DNA of 64,000 nucleotides from Peteryoungia rhizophila (GTDB lineage: Bacteria; Pseudomonadota; Alphaproteobacteria; Rhizobiales; Rhizobiaceae). The notes beneath the pieces were generated by a model. It made no database searches. It had not been told where the DNA came from and was given only the letters and a program-made list of their open reading frames with translations. Location: assembly GCF_004912145.1 (NCBI RefSeq), contig NZ_STGT01000001.1, positions 1,054,001-1,118,000 on the forward strand, given 5' to 3'. The translations under genes were made by a program, and so were the position numbers. This document shows, piece by piece, positions 43,500 to 52,084 of the stretch (the stretch's first letter is position 1; every line of letters starts with the position of its first letter).

Positions 43500-44809
43500 C
43501 CGCGCGTCCTCAGGGCGACCGTCTTCTCGCCGATGCAGCGGCCCTGGTCGAGGCCACGGTCGATCGCCGCGCGGAAGTGGATGCCGCCATACAGGCGGGA
43601 TACGCCGGCTTCTTCTGCGGCTTCCCAGAAGCTGCCAAAGGATCGATTGGGCAGCTTGTCCTTTTCATGCGTGTTGTCGGTAAAGGCGAAGTTCTCGCCG
43701 AAGAAGGCGGTGAGAACCGTGGCAGCTGCGCCCGACTGAGTAGAATGGCCGGAGGGATATTCCGGGAAGGGCGGCGTGATCAGGATCGGCTCCCATTTCG
43801 GGTCGATCACGCGCTTGATATAGGTGACAGGGCGGAGCAGGTCGTATTCGAATTTGGAATGCCAGCAGCCGATGAAGGCATCGGCCAGGGTCACGCCGAG
43901 GCGGGCCATCAGGTCGGCATGGTCGGCAGCGCTCGCCTTGCGCTCGTCGAGGATCTTCAGACCAATCACGATCCAGTGGCCGGGCGGGGTCGGCGAGAGC
44001 ATCGGATCGTCGGACCAGAAGCGGGCGACAGCGCGCTGCTCGGGCGTCAGGGTCTTGACGGTCTCGTAGACCTCGAGCGCTTCGTTGTAGAAATCCGAGC
44101 CCTTGTCCTCGCTGTATGCCGGCGGCGACGGGAGCGGGCAGCCATTGCCCGTTTCCATCGCGAACGGCCGATTCTCGCCCCATTTTGGCAATAGCGGCAT
44201 CTGCTGCTGGTTGATCAGACTGGTCGGGATCCAGTGGGATGGGCCTTCATTCAGGGCGAATTCCAGCGGAAAGCCCATGTTCTCGACCTTGGCGCCACCG
44301 TCGCCTGCCGACCAGGCAAGGATGTGGGCTGTGACGCTTCGGCCATAGGCTTCGCTGCGGGCGACGAGATCGGGGGCGAGGCCGCTCGACACCTCTGCCG
44401 ACAGCTTTTCCGTCATGCGCTTCAGGGCGCGCTGGCCGGTCGGGCCGGTATTGCCGAAGAGTTCTCGGGCCGCGGATGAAAGAGCCGCCTGCAAGACGAC
44501 GGCCTCGTCGTAGCTTGCACCCGCTTCACGCCGGGGCACGGGGGTGAGGCCGTTCAACTGGCCGGAAAGCGTCATCAGCGTCGGATCGCCGGAGGCGAGC
44601 GACTCGTGGCTCGCCACACCCAGATAGGCGAAGGCGCGGCTGGCGACAGGCGGTGAATAGGTCGGCGTGTGGCGAACGAGCTCGATCACCAGACGATACC
44701 AGTCGCGGATGACCTTGTCGGCACCAACGCTGGATGCCTGGGCCGGCGGAACCGCCAGCGCCATAAGAATGAAGCAGAGCGCCAGAAGGCGGTTCCCCAC
44801 TGCTTTCAT
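43496..44809 (-). CDS. Vanadium-dependent haloperoxidase-like phosphatase-fold enzyme
   Basis: A 437-residue secreted protein (signal peptide to about residue 26). The vanadate/phosphate site is visible: KFEYDLLRPVTYIK (Lys and Arg), PPFPEYPSGHSTQSG (Ser-Gly-His, about residues 345-360) and RLYGGIHFRAAIDRG (Arg and His, about 400-415). This fits the vanadium chloroperoxidase/PAP2 superfamily; the halide preference cannot be told. The first gene of a pair with the CRTAC1-like gene. A perfect 12-bp palindrome lies about 30 bp upstream of its start. Confidence 0.9.
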   Translation of the reverse strand: MKAVGNRLLALCFILMALAVPPAQASSVGADKVIRDWYRLVIELVRHTPTYSPPVASRAFAYLGVASHESLASGDPTLMTLSGQLNGLTPVPRREAGASYDEAVVLQAALSSAARELFGNTGPTGQRALKRMTEKLSAEVSSGLAPDLVARSEAYGRSVTAHILAWSAGDGGAKVENMGFPLEFALNEGPSHWIPTSLINQQQMPLLPKWGENRPFAMETGNGCPLPSPPAYSEDKGSDFYNEALEVYETVKTLTPEQRAVARFWSDDPMLSPTPPGHWIVIGLKILDERKASAADHADLMARLGVTLADAFIGCWHSKFEYDLLRPVTYIKRVIDPKWEPILITPPFPEYPSGHSTQSGAAATVLTAFFGENFAFTDNTHEKDKLPNRSFGSFWEAAEEAGVSRLYGGIHFRAAIDRGLDQGRCIGEKTVALRTRG

Positions 44810-44839
44810 GTCCCCCTCCCACAGGTTTCAGAAGCGATC

Positions 44840-44851
44840 TCAATCGATTGA
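44840..44851 (-). promoter_or_regulatory. Perfect palindrome before the haloperoxidase gene
   Basis: TCAATCGATTGA, 30 bp upstream of the start codon, in a position for an operator. The protein that would bind it is unknown. Confidence 0.4.
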
Positions 44852-44990
44852 ATGTCGATTAAGCACGGAGGCGGAACACTCGCAAGAGGAGGCGCGACGA
44901 CGGGCGTTCAAATCCAGCCGATAGCGCTGCCGGTGCTATGGCAGGAATGCCGCCTGCCGACGCTTGAGCCCCGAGGCCGCAGCGGGCCTC

Positions 44991-45695
44991 TCAAACCGGC
45001 GTAATCTGCCGAACCCAGGCACGCGCAAGGGCAAGGCCGGCTTCGTCCGAGAGCGGCCCCTCCGTCGTTTCGAGTTTCGGATGGCGGGCGAGCCAGCCGG
45101 GCTCCTTGCGCTCGATCAGGTCAGGGAAATGGGTCATCCAATTGCGTACCACGTCGCGATTGGCCTCGAAGTGGAACTGAAAACCGTAAGCCGCACGGCC
45201 GATGCGGAAGGCCTGGTGCCGGGCGGCGTCGTTCTCTGCCAGGTGCGCCGCACCTTCCGGCAGGGTGAAAGTATCGTCGTGCCACTGGAAGGAGAGGAAA
45301 CGATCGGGCAGGACCGACAGGACAGGATCGGCCTTTCCGGCCTCGGTGCGGCCGATGCTGCGCCAGCCGAATTCGGGGGCCGACCCGATGAGGTTTTCGC
45401 CACCATAGGCGCGGGCAAGGACCTGACTGCCGAGGCAGATGCCCAAGACAGCCTTGCCGCTGTCGCCGAAGCGGCGCATGAGGTCCGCGAGATCCGGCAG
45501 ATGTGGATGCTTCTCGTCGTCGCGGGCATTCTGTTCGCCGCCGAAGACGACGAGGGCATCATGCGCATCGAAATCCGGCAAGGGTTCCCCCGAATAGGCA
45601 CGGATCGTGACGATCTGCGCGCCGGCCTCGGCAAGCGCAATGCCGACCTGGCCGGCTTCAGTGACGCGGGTATTCTCGACGATGGCAACGCGCAT
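44991..45695 (-). CDS. Class I glutamine amidotransferase-like protein
   Basis: A 234-residue amidotransferase domain: nucleophile Cys87 in VLGICLGSQVLARAYGG, with the His-x-Glu pair in YGFQFHFEAN. It is a stand-alone domain like the GuaA-type glutaminases (YfeJ/GATase1) found in many bacteria; the acceptor reaction is unknown. A hairpin at 45760-45789 separates it from doxX upstream. No partner synthetase is adjacent. Confidence 0.9.
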   Translation of the reverse strand: MRVAIVENTRVTEAGQVGIALAEAGAQIVTIRAYSGEPLPDFDAHDALVVFGGEQNARDDEKHPHLPDLADLMRRFGDSGKAVLGICLGSQVLARAYGGENLIGSAPEFGWRSIGRTEAGKADPVLSVLPDRFLSFQWHDDTFTLPEGAAHLAENDAARHQAFRIGRAAYGFQFHFEANRDVVRNWMTHFPDLIERKEPGWLARHPKLETTEGPLSDEAGLALARAWVRQITPV

Positions 45696-45759
45696 GGGGG
45701 AATCGCATCTCGTGGGCGGGATGCCTCAGAGAAAGCATGGACGCGCGGTCGTCGCAAGA

Positions 45760-45789
45760 CAGGAGGGCGCCGCGAACGACGCCCTCCTG
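45760..45789 (-). terminator. Hairpin after the DoxX-family gene (possible terminator)
   Basis: CAGGAGGGCG and CGCCCTCCTG form a perfect 10-bp stem 5 bases after the stop, with no clear T run. Confidence 0.5.
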
Positions 45790-45794
45790 CGACC

Positions 45795-46235
45795 TCAGAA
45801 GGTTTTCTTCAGGCGTGCATCGACGGACTGGCTGTTGCCGCCGCGGATGACGAAGAAGAAGGTGATCGCCGCCCAGAGCAGCGACTTTTCGGCACCGGAA
45901 AAACCCTGGTCGAGCTGGATCCAATGGAAATAGACGGTAACGAGCAGGACGATCGTGGCAGCGAGTGCCACCGGGCGGGTGAGCAGACCGATGGCCAGCA
46001 GGATACCTCCGAAGAATTCCGTGGCGGCGAGCAGCGGCGACCAGAAGACACCCGGATAGAAGCCCAAGCCCTCGACCATCTGGACGGCGCCGAAGGGATC
46101 GACGATCTTGCCGGCGCCGTGGATAACGAGAAAACCGCCTGCGACGAGGCGCAGCAGGGTTTCGACCAGATCATGGCCGGAGCGATAGGCGGGAGCAAGA
46201 GCGGGGATGAAAAGACGGTTCGGTTCGGTGGACAT
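45795..46235 (-). CDS. DoxX family membrane protein
   Basis: A 146-residue protein with four hydrophobic helices (VETLLRLVAGGFLVIHGAGKI, FFGGILLAIGLLTRPVALAATIVLLVTVYF, and the C-terminal LLWAAITFFFVIRGG). This matches the DoxX/SURF4 family of small quinone- or redox-linked membrane proteins. A conserved small-Gly helix pattern is present (LLTRPVAL). It starts divergently from the SelW-like gene. The function is unknown in bacteria. Confidence 0.9.
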   Translation of the reverse strand: MSTEPNRLFIPALAPAYRSGHDLVETLLRLVAGGFLVIHGAGKIVDPFGAVQMVEGLGFYPGVFWSPLLAATEFFGGILLAIGLLTRPVALAATIVLLVTVYFHWIQLDQGFSGAEKSLLWAAITFFFVIRGGNSQSVDARLKKTF

Positions 46236-46356
46236 TCAAATACCTCGAAAAACAATGATCCCGGCCTCTTGGCGCAAGGCCGCGCCCGTGGCAATTGCGA
46301 ACAGAAATATACCTGAATAAATGAGTTAACTTATGCGTGATGCGAGGAGAGCCAAC

Positions 46357-46659
46357 ATGGACAAGCCGCGGATATCGATCACCTATTGCACCCAGTGCAA
46401 CTGGCTCCTGCGTTCCGGATGGATGGCGCAAGAGTTGCTGCACACCTTCTCCGACGATCTCGGCGAAGTGGCGCTCATTCCCGCAACGGGCGGGATTTTC
46501 GAGATACGGCTGAACGACGAGTTGATCTGGGAGCGCAAGCGGGACGGCGGATTTCCCGGTCCGAAGGAGTTGAAGCAGAAGGTACGCGACGCGATCGATC
46601 CCGAGCGTGACCTTGGCCATGTCGACCGGGCGAACCGCAACGAAGGGCTCGACAGTTGA
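46357..46659 (+). CDS. SelT/SelW/SelH (Rdx)-family thioredoxin-like protein
   Basis: A 100-residue protein of the selenoprotein-W-like Rdx family: ISITYCTQCNW with Cys11 and Cys14 (the second Cys replaces selenocysteine of the animal forms), then GGIFEIRLNDELIWERKRDGGFPGPKELKQKVRD. It is a soluble thioredoxin-like redox protein. ATG 46357 follows GAGGAGA, so I reject the longer frame from 46333. It is followed by a strong terminator. Confidence 0.92.
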   Translation: MDKPRISITYCTQCNWLLRSGWMAQELLHTFSDDLGEVALIPATGGIFEIRLNDELIWERKRDGGFPGPKELKQKVRDAIDPERDLGHVDRANRNEGLDS

Positions 46660-46663
46660 GACA

Positions 46664-46691
46664 GACAAGGCGGCCCGTGGGCCGCCTTGTC
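46664..46691. terminator. Bidirectional hairpin terminator between the SelW-like and BA14K genes
   Basis: GACAAGGCGGCCC and GGGCCGCCTTGTC pair perfectly (13 bp) with a 2-base loop; GATTTCC follows on the plus strand. Confidence 0.8.
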
Positions 46692-46704
46692 GATTTCCGA
46701 CCAG

Positions 46705-47169
46705 TCAGTTGAAGGGCGACCGGCAGACCTTGTAGTAGCCGCTCGACGAAAGGAACTGATTGGTGCGCGGATTGTAGGACCGATAGCGGTTCAGGCACCA
46801 GTCGACATGCCGCTCCCAGGCGCGGCCCCGCGGGCGATACCCCGGATCGTCATAGACCGGCGGGCGGGGACGCGGACGGTAACCGGGCTCGACATAGACG
46901 GGCGGACGCGGGCGCGGCCGATAGACCGGCTGCTCATCATAGACCGACGGCGGATAATATTCAGGCGGCAGCGGGCGCGGGCGGCGCGGCGGCGGGCGAT
47001 CCCAAGTTTCGTAACAACCGGAGAAGTCACAGACCAGATCGACCTGCTCGATGTCCGTGCGCTGCTCCGCGTTGGGTTGAAACGGCTTCGGCATGGCGGC
47101 CTCGGCCAAAGGGGCAAACAATTGGGTGCCGGCCAGTGCCAGGGCCATGAGGGCAGTTCTCGTCGTCAT
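46705..47169 (-). CDS. BA14K family secreted protein with Pro/Arg repeats
   Basis: A 154-residue protein: signal peptide (MALALAGTQLFAPLAEAA), a central stretch of Pro, Arg and Tyr repeats (YRPRPRPPVY twice, PPPRRPRPLPPEYYPP) and a C-terminal BA14K motif (HVDWCLNRYRSYNPRTNQFLSSSGYYKVC). BA14K is a lectin-like immunoreactive protein first described in Brucella, so a cell-surface role is probable. ATG 47169 gives a proper signal peptide; the open frame continues a little further upstream. Confidence 0.88.
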   Translation of the reverse strand: MTTRTALMALALAGTQLFAPLAEAAMPKPFQPNAEQRTDIEQVDLVCDFSGCYETWDRPPPRRPRPLPPEYYPPSVYDEQPVYRPRPRPPVYVEPGYRPRPRPPVYDDPGYRPRGRAWERHVDWCLNRYRSYNPRTNQFLSSSGYYKVCRSPFN

Positions 47170-47422
47170 CTCTTCTTCCTGTTTTGGACCCGGCATGCGG
47201 CTCACCGCGCTTCGCCGACACGGAAACAGAGCCGTTCGATCACGGCTTTTTCACGACGACGTCATCGACCAGCAGGTGGCAGCTGGCACGGCCGAGGCCA
47301 GTTAGGTGTCGCAATTCGCCTGATGGTTCTCCCACCATTCCGGGCCCTTTCGCAGGGCTGACATGAAAACTTCAAAATGCCGGTTGACAGGCCGGGGTAG
47401 TCCCTTTACACGGCTCCTCGTC

Positions 47423-47509
47423 GCCCAGATGGCGGAATTGGTAGACGCGCCAGCTTCAGGTGCTGGTACTCGAAAGGGTGTGGAGGTTCGAGTCCTCTTC
47501 TGGGCACCA
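47423..47509 (+). tRNA. tRNA-Leu (anticodon CAG)
   Basis: An 87-base tRNA with a long variable arm: acceptor GCCCAGA pairs with TCTGGGC, D arm with GGTAGACGCGCC, anticodon stem CCAGC/GCTGG with loop TTCAGGT (anticodon CAG), T arm GGTTCGAGTCC, and an encoded CCA end. Confidence 0.96.
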
Positions 47510-47556
47510 AATTCCGATTTGAGATCAGCAGTTTATGCGGTCGTCAAACAATAGAA

Positions 47557-47585
47557 AAAAGCCCGGCTTGCCGGGCTTTTTTCTT
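47557..47585 (+). terminator. Terminator after tRNA-Leu
   Basis: AGCCCGG-CTTG-CCGGGCT with T run TTTTTTC, 50 bases after the tRNA. The A run to the left allows minus-strand use as well. Confidence 0.9.
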
Positions 47586-47680
47586 GTCTTTGGCACGCTT
47601 TCAGAACGCCCGAAAAAGCCGGCGCGAGGGCTTGCTGCTCATCCCTTCACGACCGTTCCGATTGCCGAAAAGGACAGACC

Positions 47681-47902
47681 ATGGACGAGACAATCGCCAT
47701 CGAAAGCCGCAGTGATTTTGCCCTCTGGGCGATCGAGCGGGCGAAGGAAATCGTGGCCCAGGAAGGCACGGCGCTCGCGCTTGCTGCCCGGGACATGGAC
47801 GAGGAAAGCCTGCGAGAAGCTGGTCACAAGCTGGGCGGCGCAATCAGCGAAGCACTTCTGGAAGTTTTCGACGGTCTGCTCGGCCAGGACGATCAGGGCT
47901 GA
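47681..47902 (+). CDS. Small acidic helical protein, function unknown
   Basis: A 73-residue protein, mostly helical by composition, with no signal peptide: IESRSDFALWAIERAKEIVAQEGTALALAARDMDEESLREAGHKLGGAISEALLEVFDGLL. The start ATG is preceded by AAAGGA at seven bases. I do not recognise the family. It lies between the tRNA terminator and a convergent gene, so it is probably its own small transcript. Confidence 0.6.
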   Translation: MDETIAIESRSDFALWAIERAKEIVAQEGTALALAARDMDEESLREAGHKLGGAISEALLEVFDGLLGQDDQG

Positions 47903-47938
47903 GCCCGCAATCATGACGCGGAGCCTATCCGCAGGCGA

Positions 47939-48298
47939 TCAATCGATGATGCGCGGGTTTACGCCCGGATACCACTGACGGCCCGAGCGCGGCGGCTGGG
48001 TGCCCTGATAGACGATGCCGTTTTTTTCGCAGCGATAGACGGTGTAGGGCAGCGTGTCGCGCAGTTCGCGCCGACCGCCGAAACCCGGCCGCGGCGCAAC
48101 CGTGCGGGTTTCGCAGCTGTAACCCTCGCCGAACTGATTGGCCGGATCCTGCGGCTTGACGCCCGGGAGATCCTGGAAGCTTTCCTGTCCGGCATTGCCC
48201 CAGGCCACGCCTTCGGCGGCAAGGGCCGGAGCCGAAAAAGCCGACGAAAGGACCATCAGTAGCGCGATTGCGCTCTTGCGGCCGACAGAACTCGGCAT
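47939..48298 (-). CDS. Small secreted protein, function unknown
   Basis: A 119-residue protein with a signal peptide (VGRKSAIALLMVLSSAFSAPALAA-EG). The mature part has two cysteines (EGYSCETRTVAPRPG, YTVYRCEKNGIVYQ) that may pair, and the end is QWYPGVNPRIID. It is not a family I know. A second start at 48325 would add nine residues (MLPVRRDIP); both have weak GAGA-type ribosome sites, and the shorter form gives the cleaner signal peptide. Confidence 0.72.
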   Translation of the reverse strand: MPSSVGRKSAIALLMVLSSAFSAPALAAEGVAWGNAGQESFQDLPGVKPQDPANQFGEGYSCETRTVAPRPGFGGRRELRDTLPYTVYRCEKNGIVYQGTQPPRSGRQWYPGVNPRIID

Positions 48299-48395
48299 TG
48301 GAATGTCTCGGCGAACGGGTAGCATGGCAGCAATCTCTCAAAGTATGACCAGGCCGATATAAGGTCTCGCATCCCCAGCACCAAGGGCCGACACT

Positions 48396-49250
48396 TCACG
48401 TTTCGGCGACAGGGCGGCGATAGCCTGTCGGCGCGCCATAGAGCCAGCCGATGCGTTCGATCGCGGCTTCCAGCGTCTCGCGCGCCACTGTCATGGTATG
48501 GCCATTGGCATGGATCATCGTCATCTCGTCTTCCATGATCGCCACATGCCCCTTCCAGAAGACGAGATCACCGCGCCGCAGGGCGCGGCGCTCGATCGGC
48601 ATTCCGAGGCCCGAGGCCTGCATGTCGCTGTCGCGTGGGGCCGCATGGCCGGCCATGCGCATGGCAATCTGGACGAGGCCGGAGCAGTCGATGCCGAAGC
48701 CGGATTTGCCGCCCCAGAGATAGGGCGTTTCGTGGAAGAGGCCAGCGACCGAGACGTAATCGGGTGCCGGCGGATCGGAGACGGGGCCAAGGTGGCGGGC
48801 GACGAGTGCTCCGCCGTCGGCAAGGAGGAGATAGCGCGTGCCGCGGGTCTCTGCCTCACCTGCGATCCTGAGCCGGCTACCCATCGAGAGCACCATGCGG
48901 GTGGGGAAACGCAGGTCGGCGCCGGAATAGACGAAGGTGCGCGGGACAGTGACGATGTGGGTCGGTGTGACGACCGGGCCGAGTGCATCTTCCGGCAGAT
49001 AGCCGACATAGCCGTCGCCGATCGCCTGGACCCAGGCCCAGCCCTCGGCCCGCTCGAAGACGTGGACTTCCTCGCCGAGCAGGAGTTCGGTGTCGATACC
49101 GATGGCCCTATCCGGCTTCGGGCGAAGTGCCACGACCGGCCGACTGACCATTGCGGGTTCGGGTGTGACGAACCGTTCGGCTTCCACTTGGCCCTTCAGG
49201 GCAATGTCGGCAAGGTCCGGACGGAAGGCGTTGAGGCGCCGGTCGAGCAT
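48396..49250 (-). CDS. NlpC/P60 cell-wall peptidase with N-terminal SH3-like domains
   Basis: A 284-residue protein. The C-terminal NlpC/P60 domain has Cys189 (FGIDCSGLVQIAMRMAG), a His in FWKGHVAIMED and a third polar residue in MIHANGHTM. Residues 60-140 form SH3-like beta domains (LLLGEEVHVFERAEGWAWVQAIGDGYVGYLPEDAL). Such enzymes cut D-Glu-containing peptides of peptidoglycan. No signal peptide is visible, so it may act on recycled muropeptides or leave by another path. ATG 49250 is chosen for its position; the longer frame overlaps the MarR gene. Confidence 0.9.
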   Translation of the reverse strand: MLDRRLNAFRPDLADIALKGQVEAERFVTPEPAMVSRPVVALRPKPDRAIGIDTELLLGEEVHVFERAEGWAWVQAIGDGYVGYLPEDALGPVVTPTHIVTVPRTFVYSGADLRFPTRMVLSMGSRLRIAGEAETRGTRYLLLADGGALVARHLGPVSDPPAPDYVSVAGLFHETPYLWGGKSGFGIDCSGLVQIAMRMAGHAAPRDSDMQASGLGMPIERRALRRGDLVFWKGHVAIMEDEMTMIHANGHTMTVARETLEAAIERIGWLYGAPTGYRRPVAET

Positions 49251-49261
49251 GAAATTCTCCG

Positions 49262-49609
49262 TCAGCCGAGCGAGCGGCCTTTGGCGATGACACAATCGCC
49301 GAATTTTTCCAGGAAGAGCGCACCTGATACTGTGCGCTTGACGATGACACTGCGGCGGTCGAGATCATCCCTCACTCGATCGACCAGGCCTACTTCGCCG
49401 AGCGTATCCAGCGCGCGGGTGATGACCGGCTTGGTGACATTGAGTGTCGCGGCAAGGCCGCGCACCGTGTGTGGTGGCGGCACGAGATAGATCTCGAGTA
49501 GCACGGCAAGCTGGCGCATGGTGAGATCGTGCCCCTCGCGCTTGACCTGATCCAGGGTCACCCTGTGCCACAGGCCGAGCGCCTGGGTCGCCGTCATTTC
49601 GAGGCCCAT
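49262..49609 (-). CDS. MarR-family transcriptional regulator
   Basis: A 115-residue winged-helix protein with the MarR core: DLTMRQLAVLLEIYL, the recognition region TVRGLAATLNVTKPVITRALDTLGEVGLVDR and the wing DLDRRSVIVKRTVSG. ATG 49609 follows a strong GAGGGGGAGGGG. The product is short for MarR because the dimerisation helices are reduced. It precedes the NlpC/P60 gene by 11 bp and may be transcribed with it; its ligand is unknown. Confidence 0.88.
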   Translation of the reverse strand: MGLEMTATQALGLWHRVTLDQVKREGHDLTMRQLAVLLEIYLVPPPHTVRGLAATLNVTKPVITRALDTLGEVGLVDRVRDDLDRRSVIVKRTVSGALFLEKFGDCVIAKGRSLG

Positions 49610-49736
49610 GGCCCCTCCCCCTCGTCAGATGCGGGCCGTCTCGCCCCTTGCGTTTATCATTCCGGCAAAGAAACGATCTGGCAAGAGGCGACCCGACAGG
49701 ATGTGACGCTGGCAACCTTCGAGCGGAAAGACCGGA

Positions 49737-51122
49737 TCAGCCCGCCTGCAGCATGCGGTAGAGGGCGCGGATTGCCTGGGCCTCACCGCCGACGGGCGAA
49801 TGGGCACGTTCGCTCTGCGACCAGCCGAAGATATCGAAATGCGCCCAGCGCCGACCGGGAGAGACAAAGCGCTTGAGGAAGAGGGCGGCGGTGATTGCGC
49901 CCGCCATGCCACCCGAGGGGGCGTTGGTGAGATCGGCGATCTGGGCTTTGAGCATGCGCTCGTAGCCCTTGTGGAGCGGCAAGCGCCACAAGGGATCGTC
50001 GACCTCGATGCTGGCATCGGCGATCGCATCGGCCAGATCCTCGTCGTCGGTGAAGAAGGGTGGTAGGTCGGGACCGAGCGCGACGCGGGCGGCCCCCGTC
50101 AGGGTCGCCATGTCGATCAGGAGATCCGGCTCTTCGGCATCGGCATAGGCCAGCGCATCGGCGAGGATCAGGCGGCCTTCGGCATCGGTGTTGTCGATCT
50201 GGACGGTCAGGCCCTTGCGGCTCTTGTAGACGTCACCGGGGCGGAAGGCATTGCCGGCGATGGCATTCTCGACGGCGGGGATGACGACGTGCAGGTCGAC
50301 CTTCAGCTTGGCGTCCATGATCATCAGCGCGAGGCCGAGCACATTGGCCGCGCCGCCCATGTCCTTCTTCATCAAAAGCATGGAGGAGGCCGGCTTGATG
50401 TCGAGACCGCCGGTGTCGAAGCTGACGCCCTTGCCGACGAGGGTGACCTTTCGGTGGCCCTTCTTGCCCCAGCGCATCTCGATGAGGCGCGGCGCGACGG
50501 TAGAGGCGCGGCCGACGGCGTGGACGAGCGGGAAATTCTTGTCGAGGAGTTCATCGCCAGTGATGACGGAGACCTCGGCCTTGTAGTGGTCAGCAAGACG
50601 CCGGACGGCCTGTTCGATGTCGGCCGGGCTCATGTCGTTGGCCGGCGTGTTGATCAGGTCACGGGCGAGATAGACGCCTGATATCTGACGCTTGATGTCG
50701 GCGGCGTCTGCATCCTGAGGGATCAGCAGGCGCGGCTCGGTGACGCGCTCGGAGCGATAGCGGTCGAAGCTGTAGGCACCGAGGCCATAGCCGAGCAGCA
50801 GGCGATTGGCGGTGAGCGGAGCAGTCTCGATATGCCATTCGCCGGCCGGCAGGGCTCGGGCGAGCTTGCCGGTCAGATAGGGGTTCTCGGAAGGATTGGA
50901 TCCGAGCCCGAACAGCGCACCGCCGACATGACCCTCGGCAGTCGGGACCAGCAGGACCGAGCCCGGTTCGGCCTTGAAGCCCGCCTTCTTCGCCCAGTCG
51001 AGGGCGAGTGGCTCCAGCGTGCCGGTTTCGACATGGGCCGGGGTGACGGCGAAGACCGGCAGTGACTTTCCGCCCTTGGTGCTGAAGGGGGACGGTCTGT
51101 CGATATATTGGAAGGGAGCCAT
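49737..51122 (-). CDS. Leucyl aminopeptidase family (M17) peptidase
   Basis: A 461-residue M17 aminopeptidase. The metal-binding and catalytic core is visible: VGKGVSFDTGGLDIKPA, MKKDMGGAANVLGLALMI, NTDAEGRLILADALAYAD, and MATLTGAARVALGPDLP. It removes N-terminal residues from peptides in the cytoplasm. The shorter form with PapA-like N-domain fits the PepB/LAP-like group in alphaproteobacteria. It is divergent from the TPR lipoprotein gene. Confidence 0.93.
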   Translation of the reverse strand: MAPFQYIDRPSPFSTKGGKSLPVFAVTPAHVETGTLEPLALDWAKKAGFKAEPGSVLLVPTAEGHVGGALFGLGSNPSENPYLTGKLARALPAGEWHIETAPLTANRLLLGYGLGAYSFDRYRSERVTEPRLLIPQDADAADIKRQISGVYLARDLINTPANDMSPADIEQAVRRLADHYKAEVSVITGDELLDKNFPLVHAVGRASTVAPRLIEMRWGKKGHRKVTLVGKGVSFDTGGLDIKPASSMLLMKKDMGGAANVLGLALMIMDAKLKVDLHVVIPAVENAIAGNAFRPGDVYKSRKGLTVQIDNTDAEGRLILADALAYADAEEPDLLIDMATLTGAARVALGPDLPPFFTDDEDLADAIADASIEVDDPLWRLPLHKGYERMLKAQIADLTNAPSGGMAGAITAALFLKRFVSPGRRWAHFDIFGWSQSERAHSPVGGEAQAIRALYRMLQAG

Positions 51123-51258
51123 GGTGGACGCTTTCTGGAGATTCGCGGGGAGTGACCGATTAACACTCCGTTAGGGTTAACAGATTATTGCTTGAGTGGA
51201 GATTGCGCCGCCCGTCCCTGGCGCGGCGGTGGGGAAAACGGAACTCGGGACGATCACC

Positions 51259-52080
51259 ATGCGCATGCGAAATCCAGGTTCGGCAAACCGTTTGCAGATC
51301 GCGGCCACGGCCGGCCTGATGATGGCCGCGCTCGCGCTCACCGGCTGTGCATCGGGCAAGAAGGAGCTGACGACCGGCTCCATCCCAAAGATGAACCGCT
51401 CGCTCGATTCGCTCAGCGGGCCGGCGCTCAACCAGGCCGTCAACGGCATCGGCCAGTCCTACGAGCGCAATCCCCGCGACCGGAATGTCGGACTGTCCTA
51501 TGCCAATGGACTGATGATGACGGGGCGCAACGCACAGGCGCTGGCCGTCATGCAGCAGGTGGCGATCTCGCATCCGAGCGACCGCGAGGTGCTCTCCGCG
51601 CTCGGCAAGGCTCAGGCCGCGGCCGGGCAGCTGGAGAAAGCGCTCGGCACCATCCAGCGGGCGCAAACGCCCGACCGACCAGACTGGCGGCTCTATTCGG
51701 CCGAAGGCGCGGTGCTCGACCAGCTCGGCCGCTCCAACGATGCGCGCTCGCGCTACCGCATGGCGCTGCAGATCCAGCCCAACGATCCGAGCGTGCTGTC
51801 GAACCTCGGCATGTCCTATGTGCTTTCCGGCGACCTGAAGACGGCCGAGACCTATCTGCGCCAGGCCTCGCAGCAACCCGGCGCCGACAGCCGTGTGCGG
51901 CAGAACCTCGCGTTGGTGGTCGGCCTGCAGGGCCGGTTCCAGGAGGCCGAACAACTGGCGTCTCAGGAACTGGATCCGCAGCAGGCGGCTGCCAATCTGC
52001 AATATCTGCGCGGCATGCTCGCTCAGCAGAATTCCTGGAAGCAGCTTTCCAGCCAGGACATGCCGAAAAAGAAGAGCTGA
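51259..52080 (+). CDS. TPR-repeat lipoprotein (TadD-like)
   Basis: A 273-residue lipoprotein: signal peptide with lipobox LALTGC followed by tandem TPR motifs (about residues 60-240, for example YANGLMMTGRNAQALAVMQQV, ALGKAQAAAGQLEKAL and NLGMSYVLSGDLKTAETYL). TPR lipoproteins of this size include TadD of Flp pilus systems, but no tad genes are next to it. I chose ATG 51259; the start codon 63 bases upstream would place the signal peptide too far inside. Confidence 0.85.
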   Translation: MRMRNPGSANRLQIAATAGLMMAALALTGCASGKKELTTGSIPKMNRSLDSLSGPALNQAVNGIGQSYERNPRDRNVGLSYANGLMMTGRNAQALAVMQQVAISHPSDREVLSALGKAQAAAGQLEKALGTIQRAQTPDRPDWRLYSAEGAVLDQLGRSNDARSRYRMALQIQPNDPSVLSNLGMSYVLSGDLKTAETYLRQASQQPGADSRVRQNLALVVGLQGRFQEAEQLASQELDPQQAAANLQYLRGMLAQQNSWKQLSSQDMPKKKS

Positions 52081-52084
52081 GGCT

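Noticed and set aside
46313..46340. A near copy of the ECF promoter element before the SelW-like gene (TGAATAAAT ... CGTGAT)
   Set aside because: The first base pair of the -35 differs and the spacing is 13 rather than 12; the four true copies have no such changes.
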